Assembly: GCA_003508835.1 (NCBI GenBank)
Contig: PUFA01000288.1
Location: forward strand, 310,001 to 374,000
Direction: 5' to 3'
Source: Eonycteris spelaea
Taxonomy: Eukaryota; Chordata; Mammalia; Chiroptera; Pteropodidae
Length of the DNA stretch: 64,000 nucleotides
In this document: positions 12,535 to 26,409 of the stretch, piece by piece
How the letters are laid out: each line of letters starts with the position of its first letter
Position numbering within the stretch: position 1 is the first letter of the stretch
Translations under genes and position numbers: made by a program
Notes under the pieces: model-generated
What the model saw: the letters and a program-made list of their open reading frames with translations, nothing else
Databases searched by the model: none
What the model was told of the DNA's origin: nothing

Positions 12535-13895
12535 TGAATTTCCCCTAATATTTATAGTTATAACTAAGTAGTTATAACCAAGATTACTATTTCATGGGGG
12601 ATAAAATGGCTTGGTAGGAATACAATAGAAAGGCATTCCTTTCTGATAACTCCAGCTTTTCCACTTCACCTTCTCTCTGAGCTATGTAATCTTGGCTGTC
12701 CCCATGCAAGGGTGTAAGGTCCAGTTTTGGCAATAGACTGGATCTGATGACCTTTGGAGTTTTCATTTCAATCAGAAGATCTCCTGTTCAGATAAGAGTT
12801 GGTCCTCGTCACTTTGCATTGTCAGACTGCAATCCTCTTCAGGGAACACAATGACAATGAGAGCAAACTCTAGTGACTTTCATACAGGAATTTTGATGCC
12901 TTTCTGAGGAGATAATCAAGCTCATTCGTGCCTTCTTATTTACAAGCCTTTCTGCTAATGTACCAGTAATTAATACCGAGTCACAGTTACCTTCAGATTC
13001 GGACTTACTGGTGCACAAATGTTCAGAACACATTGTCTCATTTCCTGGACCCTACAGACCTTCTCCTAAGGTTCTTGTCCTTACGGTGAGCCCTAACTCT
13101 GAGAGCAATGTTAGTTTTGTAGCCAACATCTTTCTACAATGTCGAACATTTAGCCCTAAAAAGTAAGGCTAAAGGAGAAAACCAAAGTGAGCTTCTACCC
13201 AGAAACAAGTATCCTCCTTGCTCATTCAAGTACACTTGTAAACCAGAGTGTCAGGCTTAGAACCTCAGTCTGCAAGGAAAGCACTCTTATCTCAACAAAG
13301 AGGTCCTGGAACCATCAAATGACATACCACAACTAATTTCATGAAGGGCTGCTTTCTTGCCCTGGATAGACCTCATGTCAGAGACACATGAAGTTGAAAA
13401 ATCAGAGTCCCGGTTTATTAATCATGGAATAGTCTGGACACCCAGCATAAAGCCCTAGAGCTGACACAGGACCAGAAGTAGGAGGAATTTCCACTTATTT
13501 TCACCTCATTATCTAACTCAGCCATGAGCTTTCTGAGATTAGATAGATGTGAAGATATCAGAGACAGGAGAAGGGTCCAGTTCTCTCTGGCCCAGCCAAT
13601 GTGTTTCCATACCTGCCAGCTGAGATCTCCCTCATGTGCCAGGTGCTTTCCCCTATTCAGCTCTCAGATATAACTCCTCTTTGTGTTTATACTCATTTTA
13701 TTTCCTTTTTACAGCCTCTTTTTTATTATTTCTTAAATAAAGTTGTTCTGTTTTGTTTGTTTTATCCTTTGCATTCTGTTTTTTTCTTTCTCTCATTGGC
13801 ATGTTTTTGTGGTCCCTTTTATCTCCTAATTCCCTACACTCACTCCACACATATGTATTTTTTGATCCTTCCTTTCTTTCATTTTTCACTTTTTT
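12535..13895. other. No recognisable feature
   Basis: No repeat family or gene could be supported. The T-rich frames at 13,601-13,944 are compositional. Confidence 0.45.
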
Positions 13896-13899
13896 TACG

Positions 13900-14240
13900 T
13901 CTATAACTTTTTTGTATTTATTTATTCTAAAAAATTTATGGTGACATTAGTTAACAAAATCCAATAAGTTTCAGCTGTACTCTTTAACACTGTGGATTCA
14001 CCTCTCATAGTTAGATTTCTGTCACTACATATTTAACCCCCTTTACCCACTAACCTCTCCTCCCCCTCATTTTTTCACTTTTAATTTTTTTTGTTGTGTT
14101 CTCCCACTTATTATCTTCCCCATTTTTATCTAGTTTTTATTTCACCTTTCTCATCACTGCTAATTTGAACTTTGTCCATCTTCCCCTCTCCTTTCTATCC
14201 TCTGAACATCAGCCTGTGTCGATAACTTTCAGTGAGGTAA
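13900..14240 (-). mobile_element. L1 3' UTR, 5'-truncated
   Basis: On the + strand it shows T-rich text, then 'tatggtgacattagttaaca', 'gtttcagctgtac' and a CCCTTTACC-type stretch. This is the reverse complement of an L1 3' end of a kind I associate with bats. The same family occurs at 61,496-61,722. Boundaries are approximate and no target duplication was identified. Confidence 0.65.
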
Positions 14241-14244
14241 TGTC

Positions 14245-17035
14245 TTGAATACCAGGTTTCCCAGATATTCTTAAAAACAAAGACGCAAACATAAAAAAAA
14301 AAAAAAGTTCAAAAAAAAATCTAAACTGGGATGAGAATGAGGAATTCATTCACTTCCTAAATGTGACTTGTTTTATTCACCTAAACCCCTTGGCTCTCAC
14401 CCATCTCACTTAATGCCTCCAAGAAGACCTAACTTCCTTCTATGAAATAAAAATTAATGTAGCTGGAGCCCACTGAACAAATGCTCCTTGGGTCGGTAGT
14501 ATTAGGAAGTGTTCAACACCTGTCTCTCACATGATACAGCAAATGTCACTGCTAGGACATTTGTAAACCGGGAAGGTACTTGTCCTCTATAGAATTCCTG
14601 CTGCAGGCCTTGAGAACTGACAGATTTATTCAATGTTTATTTATAGCCATTGCGAGATCATCTTCTTCCCACTCTTGGTAATGAGCATATGCCCTAACTT
14701 TTACAGGAAGCATGGCCAGCTTTTCCTCATTAGCTTATTTTACTGGGTAGCTGCCTAAGGATGAGTGCCAAAATTGAAGACTACTTTCATTTCAAGACCC
14801 AGTGATTCAAAGATGTTTTGACACTTAAAAAATATCTCAACAAGTAAAGATAAAGGTTTTAGGGGAATTAAAAAATTATAGTAAATGACTTTTTCCCCAG
14901 GTCTGAGGCTAGAATGTAGGCACAGTAGGAAAAAATGAGTCTCACTCACCTTAGTCACCCTCTTCAGGGTTTATTTTTGGCCTGAAAAAATTTCTGCACT
15001 CTGTTTTCCAGTGTCATTCTTTGTACTGCTCCATGACAGATTGCTGCTCACAAGACACACTGTAAGTTGTTCGAAGTCTAACTCTGTTTCTCTTTAGAAA
15101 TAAAAAAAAAAAAATTGTCTTTATAATAGAGAACTGTTTTATCCCAAAGGCACAATTCTGTGTCAGAAACGTCATTACTATGTCAAGAATTTATGTAGGA
15201 AACAACATAAAACATTTTAAGAATGAAAGTCCCACTCACCCTGGAACTAACCTCTTTTTCTGTGTGGACATGTTAAGTTCTGCTACCCCAGCCCTCTCAT
15301 CTTATATGATGCTGTACTCAAGACCATCAGAAGAAAACTCACCATCCAGGGACACAGAAGACCAGATCAGACATGACCATGTTCAGTCCAGATGTATATG
15401 CCTCAAGGAGTGCGTCTCCCAACCACAGGACATAAAACATGACCAGGCACTGGTCAATGGAAACATCCAACCCTGTTGTATATAATTGGCATGGCTGAGA
15501 GACAGGTGGCGAGGCTGAAAAAAGATTTTGTTACTAGAATATATTAAGAAAAAGCAAGATATAATATTAATAGTTAATCCTGGTGAGCTGGAGAATGTCT
15601 TTGGGTTGTATAGATAGGCATCGTTGAGGTCTATGAAAACTGGAGGTGAGTCAAATACAGGAATTTGGAACACAAAATTTCTAAAAATGAAATGATTTTT
15701 TTGAAATGAAGGCATGACCAGAATAGTTTAAAGAACTTAATTTCAGTCCAAATCAACTTATGTATTCTTTCTTGAAAAAGAAAAAAATATTCAGCTTTTA
15801 TATGTTCATCTACCACATGGGGTAGAGAATTGATTTAAAAAAATCTCATCAGAATTGTACATATAGCACTGGTGAAAATTTTCCCAAATTTTTACACTGT
15901 AAAATATCAGAAGTAATGGAAACTAGCAGCTATCTCAGAGATGAAAGAGTGGCCCACATTGGGAACCAAGCCATGTGCTCCTTTAACCTGATGTTTCTTT
16001 ACCTACTACTTTCTCAAGCAAGAACCGGCCTTTCTGAGCCCTATATCTGCCCCTGCCCTGCCCCTGTGATGTGCCCCTCTGGCACATCCTGGGTGAGGAC
16101 GGCAAATTGTGGATAAGGAGTCTAGGGTGAAATTAATGATAACAGTCTCAGTGAGGAGGAGGAGAAGAAAGGCTCATCCAGTGCTTTGATGGGTGGACAA
16201 CCAGGTCTTTCACTGTTTCACTTTTAGTGACTAAAGCCCTGGCTCTGATTCCATGGGAATATAATCCCATGTCCTGTGGCTAAAGGGGAAACGCAGTCAG
16301 AGAGCCCTATCTGAATTGGAGAAGACCATACCCAGGATGGGCGATAGGTCTCTTTGGTGTCTTTGGGCATAGCAATTCCCTTGAAAGACCATGTGGAAAA
16401 AAGAAATAAATTCTTAACTTCTAGACAAAGCGAAAAGAGAGGATGTTTGCCTTTAAAAAATAATAATAATAATTCTGCTGTCTTAGGAAGAACACGGTTC
16501 CAAAAATCTCTCTCCCCATTAAGCTCCCCTAGTCTGGTATTTGAAGGTCCATTCACCATTTCTATTATTTAGTTATTTATTAAACCATCCTACATGTTAA
16601 GAAATATCTTTCATCTGCCTAGGGCTAAGTCAGAACTAGTAAATATGGCTAAGTTTGATCAAAGCCAGTGGCTGAGAATTCAGGGCTTTTATATTGAGTT
16701 TCTGAAGAAAAAAGTCTATCCTTAAATGCAGTTCTAAGTTCAGCTTCAGCTGATATAAGTGGATTTTTGTCCCAGGGGCTGTCAATAAATACACTAAGAA
16801 GGTTTCTGGAGAGATCTGGTTAAGTAGTTTAGTTAGTAAGACACTAACAGCGTGAGAGTCTGGTAGGTCAATGGTGTGAGTCCCATAACTTACCTGCCCT
16901 GCCCCCCGCCCAAGGCTAAAATATAGATTTGACAATAACTCACCTGGTCTTTCCCTAACATCTTTCTACCTTCACTCTTCCACTCTGGATTCATTCATTC
17001 ATCCGAACATCTACCAAGAGCTATGCATTATTCAA
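14245..17035. other. No recognisable feature
   Basis: Unassigned sequence. Frames of about 100 residues (for example 15,180-15,485 +, 15,383-15,715 - and 16,224-16,559 -) overlap on opposite strands, lack known motifs and are probably chance. Confidence 0.45.
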
Positions 17036-17039
17036 AGTC

Positions 17040-17270
17040 CTGAGGCAATAAGGCATGGTTTGTTTACCTGGGTTTGACTCCCAACTATTATATTTATCAT
17101 CTGAGAGACCTTGGCTAGATCACGTAACCAATCTGAGCCTAAGATTCTTTAACTATATAGAATAATTAATAACACCTACCTCAAACTCAATATTGCTAAG
17201 AGAATTAGATGAGGTAATCTATTTAAAGCAATTATACAGTGCTTAATAAGTACTAAAAAATATACCATTA
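17040..17270 (+). repeat. MIR SINE
   Basis: Sense MIR phrases appear in order: 'gagagaccttggctagatca', 'aatctgagcctaag', 'aacacctacctc' and 'gtgcttaataagtact'. Confidence 0.7.
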
Positions 17271-17327
17271 TGACTCTCAAGATTCAGTTCCCAGCCCCAG
17301 AGAGCTCACAGCTTTTGTAGTTTCTGG

Positions 17328-17375
17328 AGAAAAAAAAAAAAAAACAAAAAACAAAAAACAAAAAACAAAAAACAA
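17328..17375. repeat. Poly-A and (AAAAAC)n low-complexity stretch
   Basis: An A-run is followed by repeated AAAAAC units. It could be the decayed tail of a retroposon, but no body is recognised upstream. Confidence 0.8.
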
Positions 17376-17731
17376 ACCAAATAAATGACAGGAGCCAGAT
17401 TCCAAGCATGCATATCTTTTTACCTTTGCAACAGAACAGGTTTGAAATAAACCGTATTTCCTAAATTCCTGCTCCTACCCAAGCCATGTCCCAGATAACC
17501 ATAGGCTACATTTGCAGTGGAGTGAGAGCATGTAAAACTCAAGCTAATGTTTCACTTTTTTCTCATGTGCAGAAAAGCTGTTTTTGCAAAGCATGCTAAG
17601 TCATTTCCATGGAAACCACTTTATCAGCTAGGATTCATCTCACTGATGCTGCAATGGAATTATTTGTTGATATCCTTTGGAAAAAACTGATGAGTCTATA
17701 TACATGGGCACTTGTGTGTATTTGTTTTTAG

Positions 17732-17760
<29 letters not shown>
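17732..17760. repeat. (CA)n microsatellite
   Basis: An uninterrupted run of CA repeats. Confidence 0.95.
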
Positions 17761-17762
<2 letters not shown>

Positions 17763-18135
17763 CCTTCTAATCCCTTTTTTCCTTAGAGTTTTTATAAAGC
17801 AGATTGATTGTTGCTGAGGAAATCATGACATCACTGTCATCATGTGTAGCAACAAAGCTTCTGTTGTATTGAAGGCTTTATTTGTATTCAAGCAGATTAA
17901 GAAGGGTGGGGATGGATTCAGTGGTAAGGATGAGTTTGGAGAAAACCTGTCATAGATGCCATTGTCAACTAGCATCCAGGAATAATGACTCTGTGTTACC
18001 TGAAATATATTCCTTAGGCTAAAGCCCTCATTTTTTCTGACCCCTGAGCTTGCTCTGGACACTGCTCCCTGCTCACATTACAAATACACATAGGCATCTG
18101 TGTTTGCATACACACAAATGCATGTGTGTGTGCGT

Positions 18136-18136
<1 letters not shown>

Positions 18137-18172
<36 letters not shown>
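18137..18172. repeat. (CA)n microsatellite
   Basis: CA repeats preceded by a short (TG)n stretch at 18,123-18,135, so the pair can form a small hairpin. Confidence 0.95.
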
Positions 18173-18173
<1 letters not shown>

Positions 18174-18379
18174 CTGTTAGCATAAACTATTCAAGTCTCA
18201 AATATTTATCGATATTTATCAATGCACCAGGCACTGGAAAAAAGTTCTGTGGGTAGTATGAAAATTGGAAAGGTAAGGCTCATGCCCACAAGAATTTTAA
18301 AGGTAAAAAGAAAGGTAGAAAAAGTATACAAATACTAGTATGCAAATCCAGGTAAAATTTCCCAGAAAGACCACTTGTC

Positions 18380-18520
18380 ATGATGATAAATATATAGCCT
18401 CAGTCAACTCACTTAACTTTCAATGTTTTAGTTTTTTCATCTATGCTTTGCTGGTAAAGGTACATAAAATGTGTTTAAGGAGTAAATAAAATTTCCTCTA
18501 AAGAGCTATTCAAATATAAG
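18380..18520 (+). repeat. MIR SINE fragment
   Basis: Decayed sense MIR: 'cagtcaactcacttaacttt', then 'gttttagttttttcatcta'. Confidence 0.5.
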
Positions 18521-19643
18521 GGACAGGTATACACACATTCTGTGGGAGTCTTTAGAAAAAGTCTAACTGTGGAGAGTGTAGCTGAGATAGGTCTTAAATT
18601 CTGGCAGTCAGTTTGCAGTAAGACAAAGTGTTTAGAGAATATTACAGGCTAAGGGGATGACATAGACAGAATAAGATGGCAAAATGCTGCCTGCTTGGGA
18701 GAACAGTCAATAGCATGATAAACAAGAATGTGAGGGGATATATCAGGAAGCAGAGCTAAGAAGATACCGGGAAGGTAAACTGGAAACAGGGTATCAGGGG
18801 ATTTTGCCCAGAGTCTGGAAGAATATCTATATTTCCATATAACTAGGTAGAAGACATTGAAGACATTTGAGGGAAGTCATGATATTATTCACAGAAGGGG
18901 CACAAACTCAGAGACCATAGGCTGAGGTCAATGAACAGGTATTTTATTTGTTCAGAAAGTATTTTATTATCATTTAAAAAAATAATTGATTCTCTGTAGT
19001 TAAGGCCTAGTCAGCTCTAGTTTGTTACAAAAGTCATCCATCCTACTGTTTAATAACCACAGGTTTACACACTTATGTTATCTGTCTGTTCCTAGAAAGT
19101 ACTTGAGGTTTTAATAGCTGATTAAGTAAAACTGTGGAAAAATTAATATGATGCCAGGAGAGAGGATGCAAGAAAGACTGAAAGACGAGAAACAGGTTAA
19201 GAGGGGTGGGTTCTACATACTTATGCCTGGACTTCTCAGCGCCATCCTTCTGGATAGAACCTAATCTGTGGTGCTACATCATTGAGGCTGGAGGATCCAG
19301 ATGCAAGGGATTCAAAGCCCACTTTGCTACATCAATCATTTTTTGTCTAACAACCAGCTTTGATGAATTACCCCAAGAAAGTCCTATATGACACATGGAG
19401 CACAGAGGCATTTAGGAGGAATGTTTCCACATGTGAAGTCCAAGTTCAAGTTTCCAATAGAGAATTAAATCAAATGAATAAATATTTCTTGTTCACTACT
19501 CTATGTAGGTCACCTGTAGGGCTTTGGTGCAAATCACATAGATATATCATACACAGTTTTGGCCTTCAAGGTGCTCTCAATATAAGTTGAGGAATAAGGA
19601 CATAAACACGCACACAAGAAATATAATGGATTAAGTTATAATA
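18521..19643. other. No recognisable feature
   Basis: No gene or named repeat could be supported. It ends at the 6-bp duplication (19,644-19,649) flanking the class II LTR. Confidence 0.45.
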
Positions 19644-19649
19644 GAAAGG

Positions 19650-20030
19650 TGTTGGGAGCCAGGCTGCCCAAAGTCAGAGGAAGCCCCTCGCCTGAATATA
19701 GGAACGACTCAGACCTGTAAAGATAAAAGTCCTTCCTGACATTGCGGGCGGGGGTGGGGGGTGGGGGGGTTGGGGGGACACTATGGTTCCAGGAACTGGG
19801 GACAATAGTATAATCCTTTCAAAACAGCTAGCGCTTTGCTCACGTTAATTAGGTAACTCCCGCCTAAAGCTACATGTTCCCTCCCTTAAACCTGCCCCTA
19901 TATATGTAACCCCCTACTTAAAATAAAAGAGACTTGATCAGAAAGCCTGTCTTATCTCCATTCTTTGCGCCTCTTGTCCCCGTCTCCTTCAGTCCTAGGA
20001 CCTCCGTTGACTGTCCCGCGAGCCGGGACA
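19650..20030 (+). mobile_element. Solo LTR, class II (ERVK/IAP-like)
   Basis: It starts TGTTGGGAGCC and ends GAGCCGGGACA. It is flanked on both sides by an identical 6-mer, GAAAGG (19,644-19,649 and 20,031-20,036), the duplication size of class II retroviruses. A TATA-like tatatatg lies near 19,901-19,908 and a polyadenylation AATAAA near 19,922. A G-rich U3 tract lies at about 19,746-19,778. No internal region remains. The exact duplication and intact ends suggest a relatively recent insertion for this window. Confidence 0.93.
19746..19778 (+). promoter_or_regulatory. G-run tract in U3, candidate G-quadruplex
   Basis: It holds several consecutive runs of three to seven G separated by one or two bases, upstream of the TATA-like box in the solo LTR. 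The composition satisfies the usual G-quadruplex pattern. Any regulatory effect is inference. Confidence 0.6.
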
Positions 20031-20059
20031 GAAAGGGTGTCTCACATTACAGTATGATC

Positions 20060-20190
20060 AATTGTCAAATGTTTTTGAGTCCCAGCTGCAATACTAACTA
20101 CTAATTAGCTATGTAATCTTACACATATTGATTAATCTTAAAAACTGTTTAACACTCATAATCTGAAAATTAAAATAGTTGTTTTTTTCA
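20060..20190 (+). repeat. MIR SINE fragment
   Basis: Weak sense MIR text: 'ctaattagctatgtaatctt', then 'aacactcataatctg'. Confidence 0.4.
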
Positions 20191-20454
20191 TTACCATATA
20201 GTTCCAAGAATCAAATCGAATAAAAGATACAGAATTATAATGTGTAAGAGACCTTGATAATATTCAATCATCTCTTCAATTTCCAAATAAGGAGAATCGA
20301 TGTACAAATTTATGAAATATTTTCCAAGTTTACTCAGCTAATAATTAAAAAATTTTAAAATTTTTTTTAAATAGTTAATAATAATATTTTTTTTTTAAAT
20401 GTTTATTATTTACCCCATAATTTTTTATTAAAAACATATGTTCAGGGCCCTGTT

Positions 20455-20700
20455 TTAGGATCTACAGACAGACTAGTGAACAAAATAGACGCCCACTTCT
20501 GCCCTCTAAGAACTTACAATCTCTCAGAGATGGCAGACATTAAACACATAATTACAAGTATGATGGAGATACTAAACAGGAAATCCATAGTACTAGGAAA
20601 GCATGGGCCAATCCAGTGAGGTCAGGGAAGGCCTCCTGAGATGGAACATCTAAACTCAAAGAAATGGTAACACACCCATGATTGTGGGAAGATTGAGACT
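20455..20700 (+). repeat. Old interspersed repeat, family not assigned
   Basis: The text 'agtgaacaaaatagacgccc' and 'aggtcagggaaggcctcctg' is a phrase pair found in ancient mammalian repeats and is related in style to 2,470-3,060. The name is not certain. Confidence 0.35.
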
Positions 20701-20799
20701 AGAATTAAAATTGAGACTAGTGTCTTTTGAATTAAAGGTTAACATTCTCTCTGTAGAATTATTTCACAGACTTTGAATTTAACATCCACCCATAAACAA

Positions 20800-23700
20800 C
20801 TAAAAAAATACACAAAATATATATTAAACAACTAATTTCATGGACCAGACAATGGATAATAGATGACTCCTGAGATATGCAAACATGAGTTGAGCCCTAC
20901 ATCACGCTGGCTTTCCATCTGAAGGCAATTTCAGAACCATAGCACAAGCGGATGAAACCAAACTGAGCATGAAAAACTCACTATGCTGAGTAGACATGGA
21001 TCAGAGTTTGGGAAGGCCAGAATAACTAGACTTTGTAGAGCAAAGAACTGAAAAAAAAAAAAAAGGGGGGTGGGGAAGTATGCAAAAAAGTACCCAAAAG
21101 TCTGCATAGAATTCCCTTGAATATTTGGCTTAATGTCAATTTGCATATCCATTGGGTGAAACCCCATACATAAATCTAGGCAAAAGAAAAAGAAAAAAGA
21201 AAAAAACTTCTAAAAAAAATATGTTGTCTGTAAAATTCTCAAAACTTATACAGGACACAAAAATGGTGACAAATCCTATCCAGCCATAGTAAAGGTACCT
21301 CATTACATACACGTGATATTCAATAGAAGAAAGCTTACGTGATATTTGTCTATAAATTTTAAAACAAAACAAAACCTGATAAGACCAAACTTATATGCAA
21401 GTAATCTAACTGCCTGTCAGAACAAAGCACACCCTTTTTTGATGGAAAACAATAAAATACAGTACTCAAAAATACAAAAGTCCCAGCAACCAATTAAAAA
21501 TCATCAAATAGGCAAAATCAGAAAAATGTAATCCATAACCAGATGAAAAATCAATGTACACATCTAGAAATGAAACAAGAATGATGGAATTAACAGATAA
21601 GTATGTTAAACAGCTTTTACAAACACGCTCAATATACATAATAATAATATGACAAACATGAATATAATGAGAATAATGAAAGATATCTAAATGAACCACA
21701 TGGAACATCTAAGGGTAAAAACTATAATGTATAAAGTAAAAATTTAATGGGTAGGATTAATTGCAGATTAGACAGTGCAGAAAAAATTATAAATTTGAAA
21801 ATATAACAAAATAACTTACCTAAAATAAAACACAAAGAAAATAGAAGACTGGAAAAAAATTAAAAGAGTGACAGGAATCTGTAAAACAATAGCAAGAAGT
21901 CTAAAATACATACAGGCAGAGTTTTAGAATAAGAGAAGGGGTAGAAATATTCGAATAAATAATTTCAGAGAGTAACTAAAATTGAATGAAAGTTATAGAG
22001 CTACACACCAAGAAGCTTAAGTAATAAAAAAAAAAAAGAAAATCAAAGTAAGATAGTTCAAAATCAAATTACTAAAAAACAATGATACAAAGAAAATGTT
22101 TTAAAATTTCAAGAAAAAACGTATATTACTTGTAACTGAATAAAGATTTAATTGCTGTAGAGTTGTGGTCAGAAACTAGGCAAACCAAATAAAAAATATA
22201 TTTAAAGCGTTAAAAAAAAAAAAAAAAAAAATATCTAGAACTCTCTATTCAGCAAAATATCTTTTAAAATAAAGGTGACAAAATAAATTTTTTTAAACAA
22301 TGTAAAGCAGCTGAACTTTATTGCCAGAAAATTTATTCCATAATAAATATTAAGAAAAAATTTTTAGAAAGAAGCACTATGGCATCTATGAAAATAAGAA
22401 TAAAAGAAAAAATTTTAAAAATACCTGAAATCGTGTATGATTACTTTTGAAAGATATTTTTATCATTAAAGTATTCTTAAAATATATTAGAATGTTTAAT
22501 GCCAAAACCACAACAATGTGTTCTGGAGTTGATATGAAATGTATACCTTCAATAATAATAGAGAAATTATTAAATTTATTTCTAAAAATCCAACTATTAT
22601 TTGTCTATAAGAAAAATATTACATAAGAAAAAACCCAAAGATTGAAAATAAAAGAATGGAAAAAGATATGCCATGCAAACCATCAATAGCTAGAGTAGTT
22701 TAACTAATATCAGACAAAATAACCTTAACATGAAAATTATTACCAAATAGTGTTAAAAGGAGTAATCCATCAGATATAACTAGATGTATATATACAATAT
22801 GTACATATAGTCATGTGTGTATATAGTTATATGTAACTATAACAAAAAGAACAAGTAAACAAGGTTGATAAAGAAATAAAAGATTTGGAAAAAATATCAT
22901 AAACCAGCTAATACAATAAAGAACTAGACCTAAAAGACATATGTAGAATACTCTACTCAATAGAGAAAAATATAGATTAATTTAAAATGCAAATAGTACA
23001 TCTTGTAGGGTAGATCATATCATATGTTAGGACATAAAGCAAGTCTCAATCAACTTCAAAATACCAAAGTTATACAAAGTAACTTCTCTGGCAATAAAAT
23101 AAAGTTTGAAATCAATAATGGAACAATAACTGGAATATTTTAAAACATGGTAGAAATTAAACAACACACTCTTAAACAATTAATAGTTCACAGTCTAAAT
23201 CACAAGGGAAATTAGAAAATACTTTGAAATACTGAAAATGAATACACAACATAATAACACTATGGATTTATCTATAGCCATGTTTAGATGAAAAATATAC
23301 AAATAACTGTATTAAAAAAGAAAAATAATATCAAATAATCTAACTTAAAGAGCATATAAATACTTAAAGATTAGTAAGAAAGGAGCAAACAAAACCCAAA
23401 GTGACCAAAAGAAAAGGGAAATAAATTAATTAAAAAATAGAAAAACAATAGAGAAAAAAGGTAGAACCAGAGCTGGTTCTTGGAAAAGATCAACAAAATT
23501 GGCAAACTTCCAGTCGGACTGATTAGAAAATTAGAAAACTCAAAAACCTAAAATCAAGAATAAATAGGGACATCACTCCCAACCTTACAGAAATAAAAAT
23601 GATTGTGAGGGAATATTATTCAGTGCATGACATAAGTTAGATAAATGGACAAATTCTTAGAAAAAGTCAAACTCTCTAAAATAGCACGAAAGGAAACAGA

Positions 23701-25517
23701 AAAAAAAAATTATATCTATGAAAGAAGGGAGTACATTAGTAATCAAAAAAGCTCTCACAAAGGAAAGCCCAGAACAAATGTCTTCACTGGTTGATCCCAA
23801 ACTAATATTTAAAGAACAGTTAACACCAATCTTTCACAAACTGAAAAATAAAAGAGTGGAAGAATTACTAAGTCATTTTATGAGACCCATAACACCCTGA
23901 TACTGAAACCAGGCAAAGACATCACATGAAAAATACAGACCAATTTCTCTTAAGAATGAAGATGCAAAATCACTCAAAAAACAAGCAGGTAAAATGTAGC
24001 AGTATGTAAAAAGGTTATTCACCATAACCAAGTAGATTTATCTCAGAACTGTAAAGACAGTTCAACACAAGAAAACCAATCAGTATAATATATAACAGTA
24101 ATAAAACAAAGGAAAAATGACACATAATTGTCTCAATTCTTGAAGAAAATGCATTTGACAAAATCTAATACCCTTTTATGATTAAAACTCTTAGAAAACT
24201 AAGAATAGAGGAAACATTCCTCAACATAATAAGGGTATTTATGAAAAACACATAGCTAACATCATATTCAATGGTGAAAAAAACTTCCCTCTGAAATCAT
24301 GAAGAAGGCAAAGATGCCTTCTTACTATTGCTATTTAATATTACACTGGAAGTTCTAGCCAGAGCTATCAGACAAGAAAAAGACGTAAAAGGCAACCAAA
24401 TTGGAAAAGAAATAAAATTATTTCTATTTACAGATTTTATTATCCTATACATAGAAAATCCAAGAATACACAAGAAGCTACTAAAGCTAATGAATTCAAC
24501 AAAGTTTTAGAGCGTATAATCTATACACAGAACTAATTGTGTTCTCTAAATCAACAATAAACAATCTAAAAATTTAAAAAATAAATTCTATTTAAAATAG
24601 CATTAAAAAGAACTAAGTGGGAATATCTAACCAAGGAAACTGAACACTCGTACAGTGAAAAACGATAAAATATTGCTAAAGAAATTATAGAATAAATAGA
24701 AAGGCATGTCATGTTTATAAATAGGAAGACTTTACCTTGTTAAGATATCAATATTATCTAAAGCAGTCTTAAGATTTGATGCAATTTTTATCAAAAATTT
24801 AAGTCTTTCCACATAAATGAAAACAGAGATCAAATTTATATGGAACTGCCAGGTGCTCCAAACAGCCCGAACAGTCTTGAGAAAAAATAAGAGGACTTGC
24901 ACTTTCCACTTTGAAACTTGCTACAAAGCTACAGTGATTAAATCAGTATGATAATGGCATAAGCACAAACATCTAAAACACCAGAATAAGAAAGAAAGCC
25001 CAGAAATAAATCCTCACATATATAGTCAAATGATATTTTGAAAAGGGAGCCAAAAACATTAAAAGGTAAAGAACATTTTTTTAAACAAAAGATACTTGGA
25101 AAACTGGATATTTACATGTAAAAGCATGAAGTTAGAGTCTCAAAATGGATTCAAGACCTAAATGTAGGCACTAAAACTATTAAACTATTAGAATATAACA
25201 GGGGGAACTCTTTATAACCTTAGATTTGGTAACAACTCAAGAATATGACACCAAAAGCATAGGCAAACAAATAAACAAGTAAGTAAACAAACAACCAAAC
25301 AAATAAATTGGACTCGTAAAGTTAATTTTTGCTCATCAAAGGACACTTATCAAAAAAGTGAAAAGACAATCTACGGAATGGAAGAAAATGTTTGCAAATC
25401 ATATATCTGATAATATATTAGTTTTCAGAATATATAAAGAACTCATAAATCAACAAAAAAAAGTAAACCCACTCAAAAATGGTCAAAAGATCTGAATAGA
25501 CATTTCTCCAAATTATA

Positions 25518-25574
<57 letters not shown>

Positions 25575-26395
25575 AATGGCCAATAGTCACATAAAAAGAT
25601 GCTCAACATTATTAGTCATTAGGAAAATGCTAATCAGTGGTAACAATGATGATGATACCACTTCAAATATACTAGGGTGGCTATAATAAACATACAAATG
25701 CAATACAAAATAACAAGCATTGGAAAGGGTATGGAAAAATGGGGAAACTTTTACATTGCTAGTGGGAATGTAAAATGGTGCAGATACTGTGGAAAACAAT
25801 TTGGAGGTTTCTAAAAAGTAAAATATAGAATTACCATATTACCTAATATTGAGTTTGTAAGTATACATCCAAAAGAATTAAAAACAGGTAAACAAATACA
25901 TTTACATACATGTTCATTGAAGAGTTATTTATAGTAACCAAAAGGTGGAAACAACCCAAAGGTCTATCAGTGAATGAACAAGCAAACTAGTTCGTTCCAC
26001 TATACATACAATAAATACTATTCATCCATAAAAAGAAAAAAAGTATCAATATATCCTACACATAAATGAACCTCAAAAATGCTATGCTGAGTGAAAAAGC
26101 CAAGACACTAAGGTCATATGCTGAATGATCCATTTACAGAAATATCCTGTAAAAATAAATAAATCTAAGAGACAAAATGTAGTTGGTGTTGCCAGACAGG
26201 GGGAGTGGGACATGGAGAGAAACTGTTTAATGTATATAAAGGTTTATTTTAAATTGATGAAAATATTTTGGAAGTAGATGTAGGTAGTGGTTATGAAGTA
26301 TTATGAAAGTACTAAATGCCACTGAATTGTTCATTTTAAAATGGCTAATTTTAGGTTTTAGGTTATGTAAATTTTGTCCCAATAAGTTAAAAAAA
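20800..26395 (+). mobile_element. Old L1M LINE, long copy
   Basis: An A-rich + strand runs through 5'-UTR-like and ORF1-like sequence to about 22,400. ORF2-like sequence follows from about 22,600 (near 23,460 the text reads SWKRSTKLANFQSD, a frame of L1 ORF2). The RT box at about 24,430 reads FTDF where FADD is expected. A 3' UTR ends in 'gtcccaataagttaaaaaaa' near 26,395. Stops are frequent. If it is one element it is close to full length, although the 5' boundary and single origin are uncertain. Confidence 0.7.
25513..25574. repeat. (TA)n/(CA)n microsatellite
   Basis: A TA run followed by a short CA run inside the old L1. Confidence 0.9.
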
Positions 26396-26409
26396 AAAGT
26401 GGTGCAATA

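Noticed and set aside
14755..16559. Several open frames of about 100 residues
   Set aside because: They overlap on opposite strands, carry no motifs and have no splice-site or promoter support. Their lengths are expected by chance.
25500..25575. CRISPR-like or regulatory repeat array
   Set aside because: Simple (TA)n/(CA)n microsatellite in an L1. No spacer-repeat structure exists anywhere in the window.
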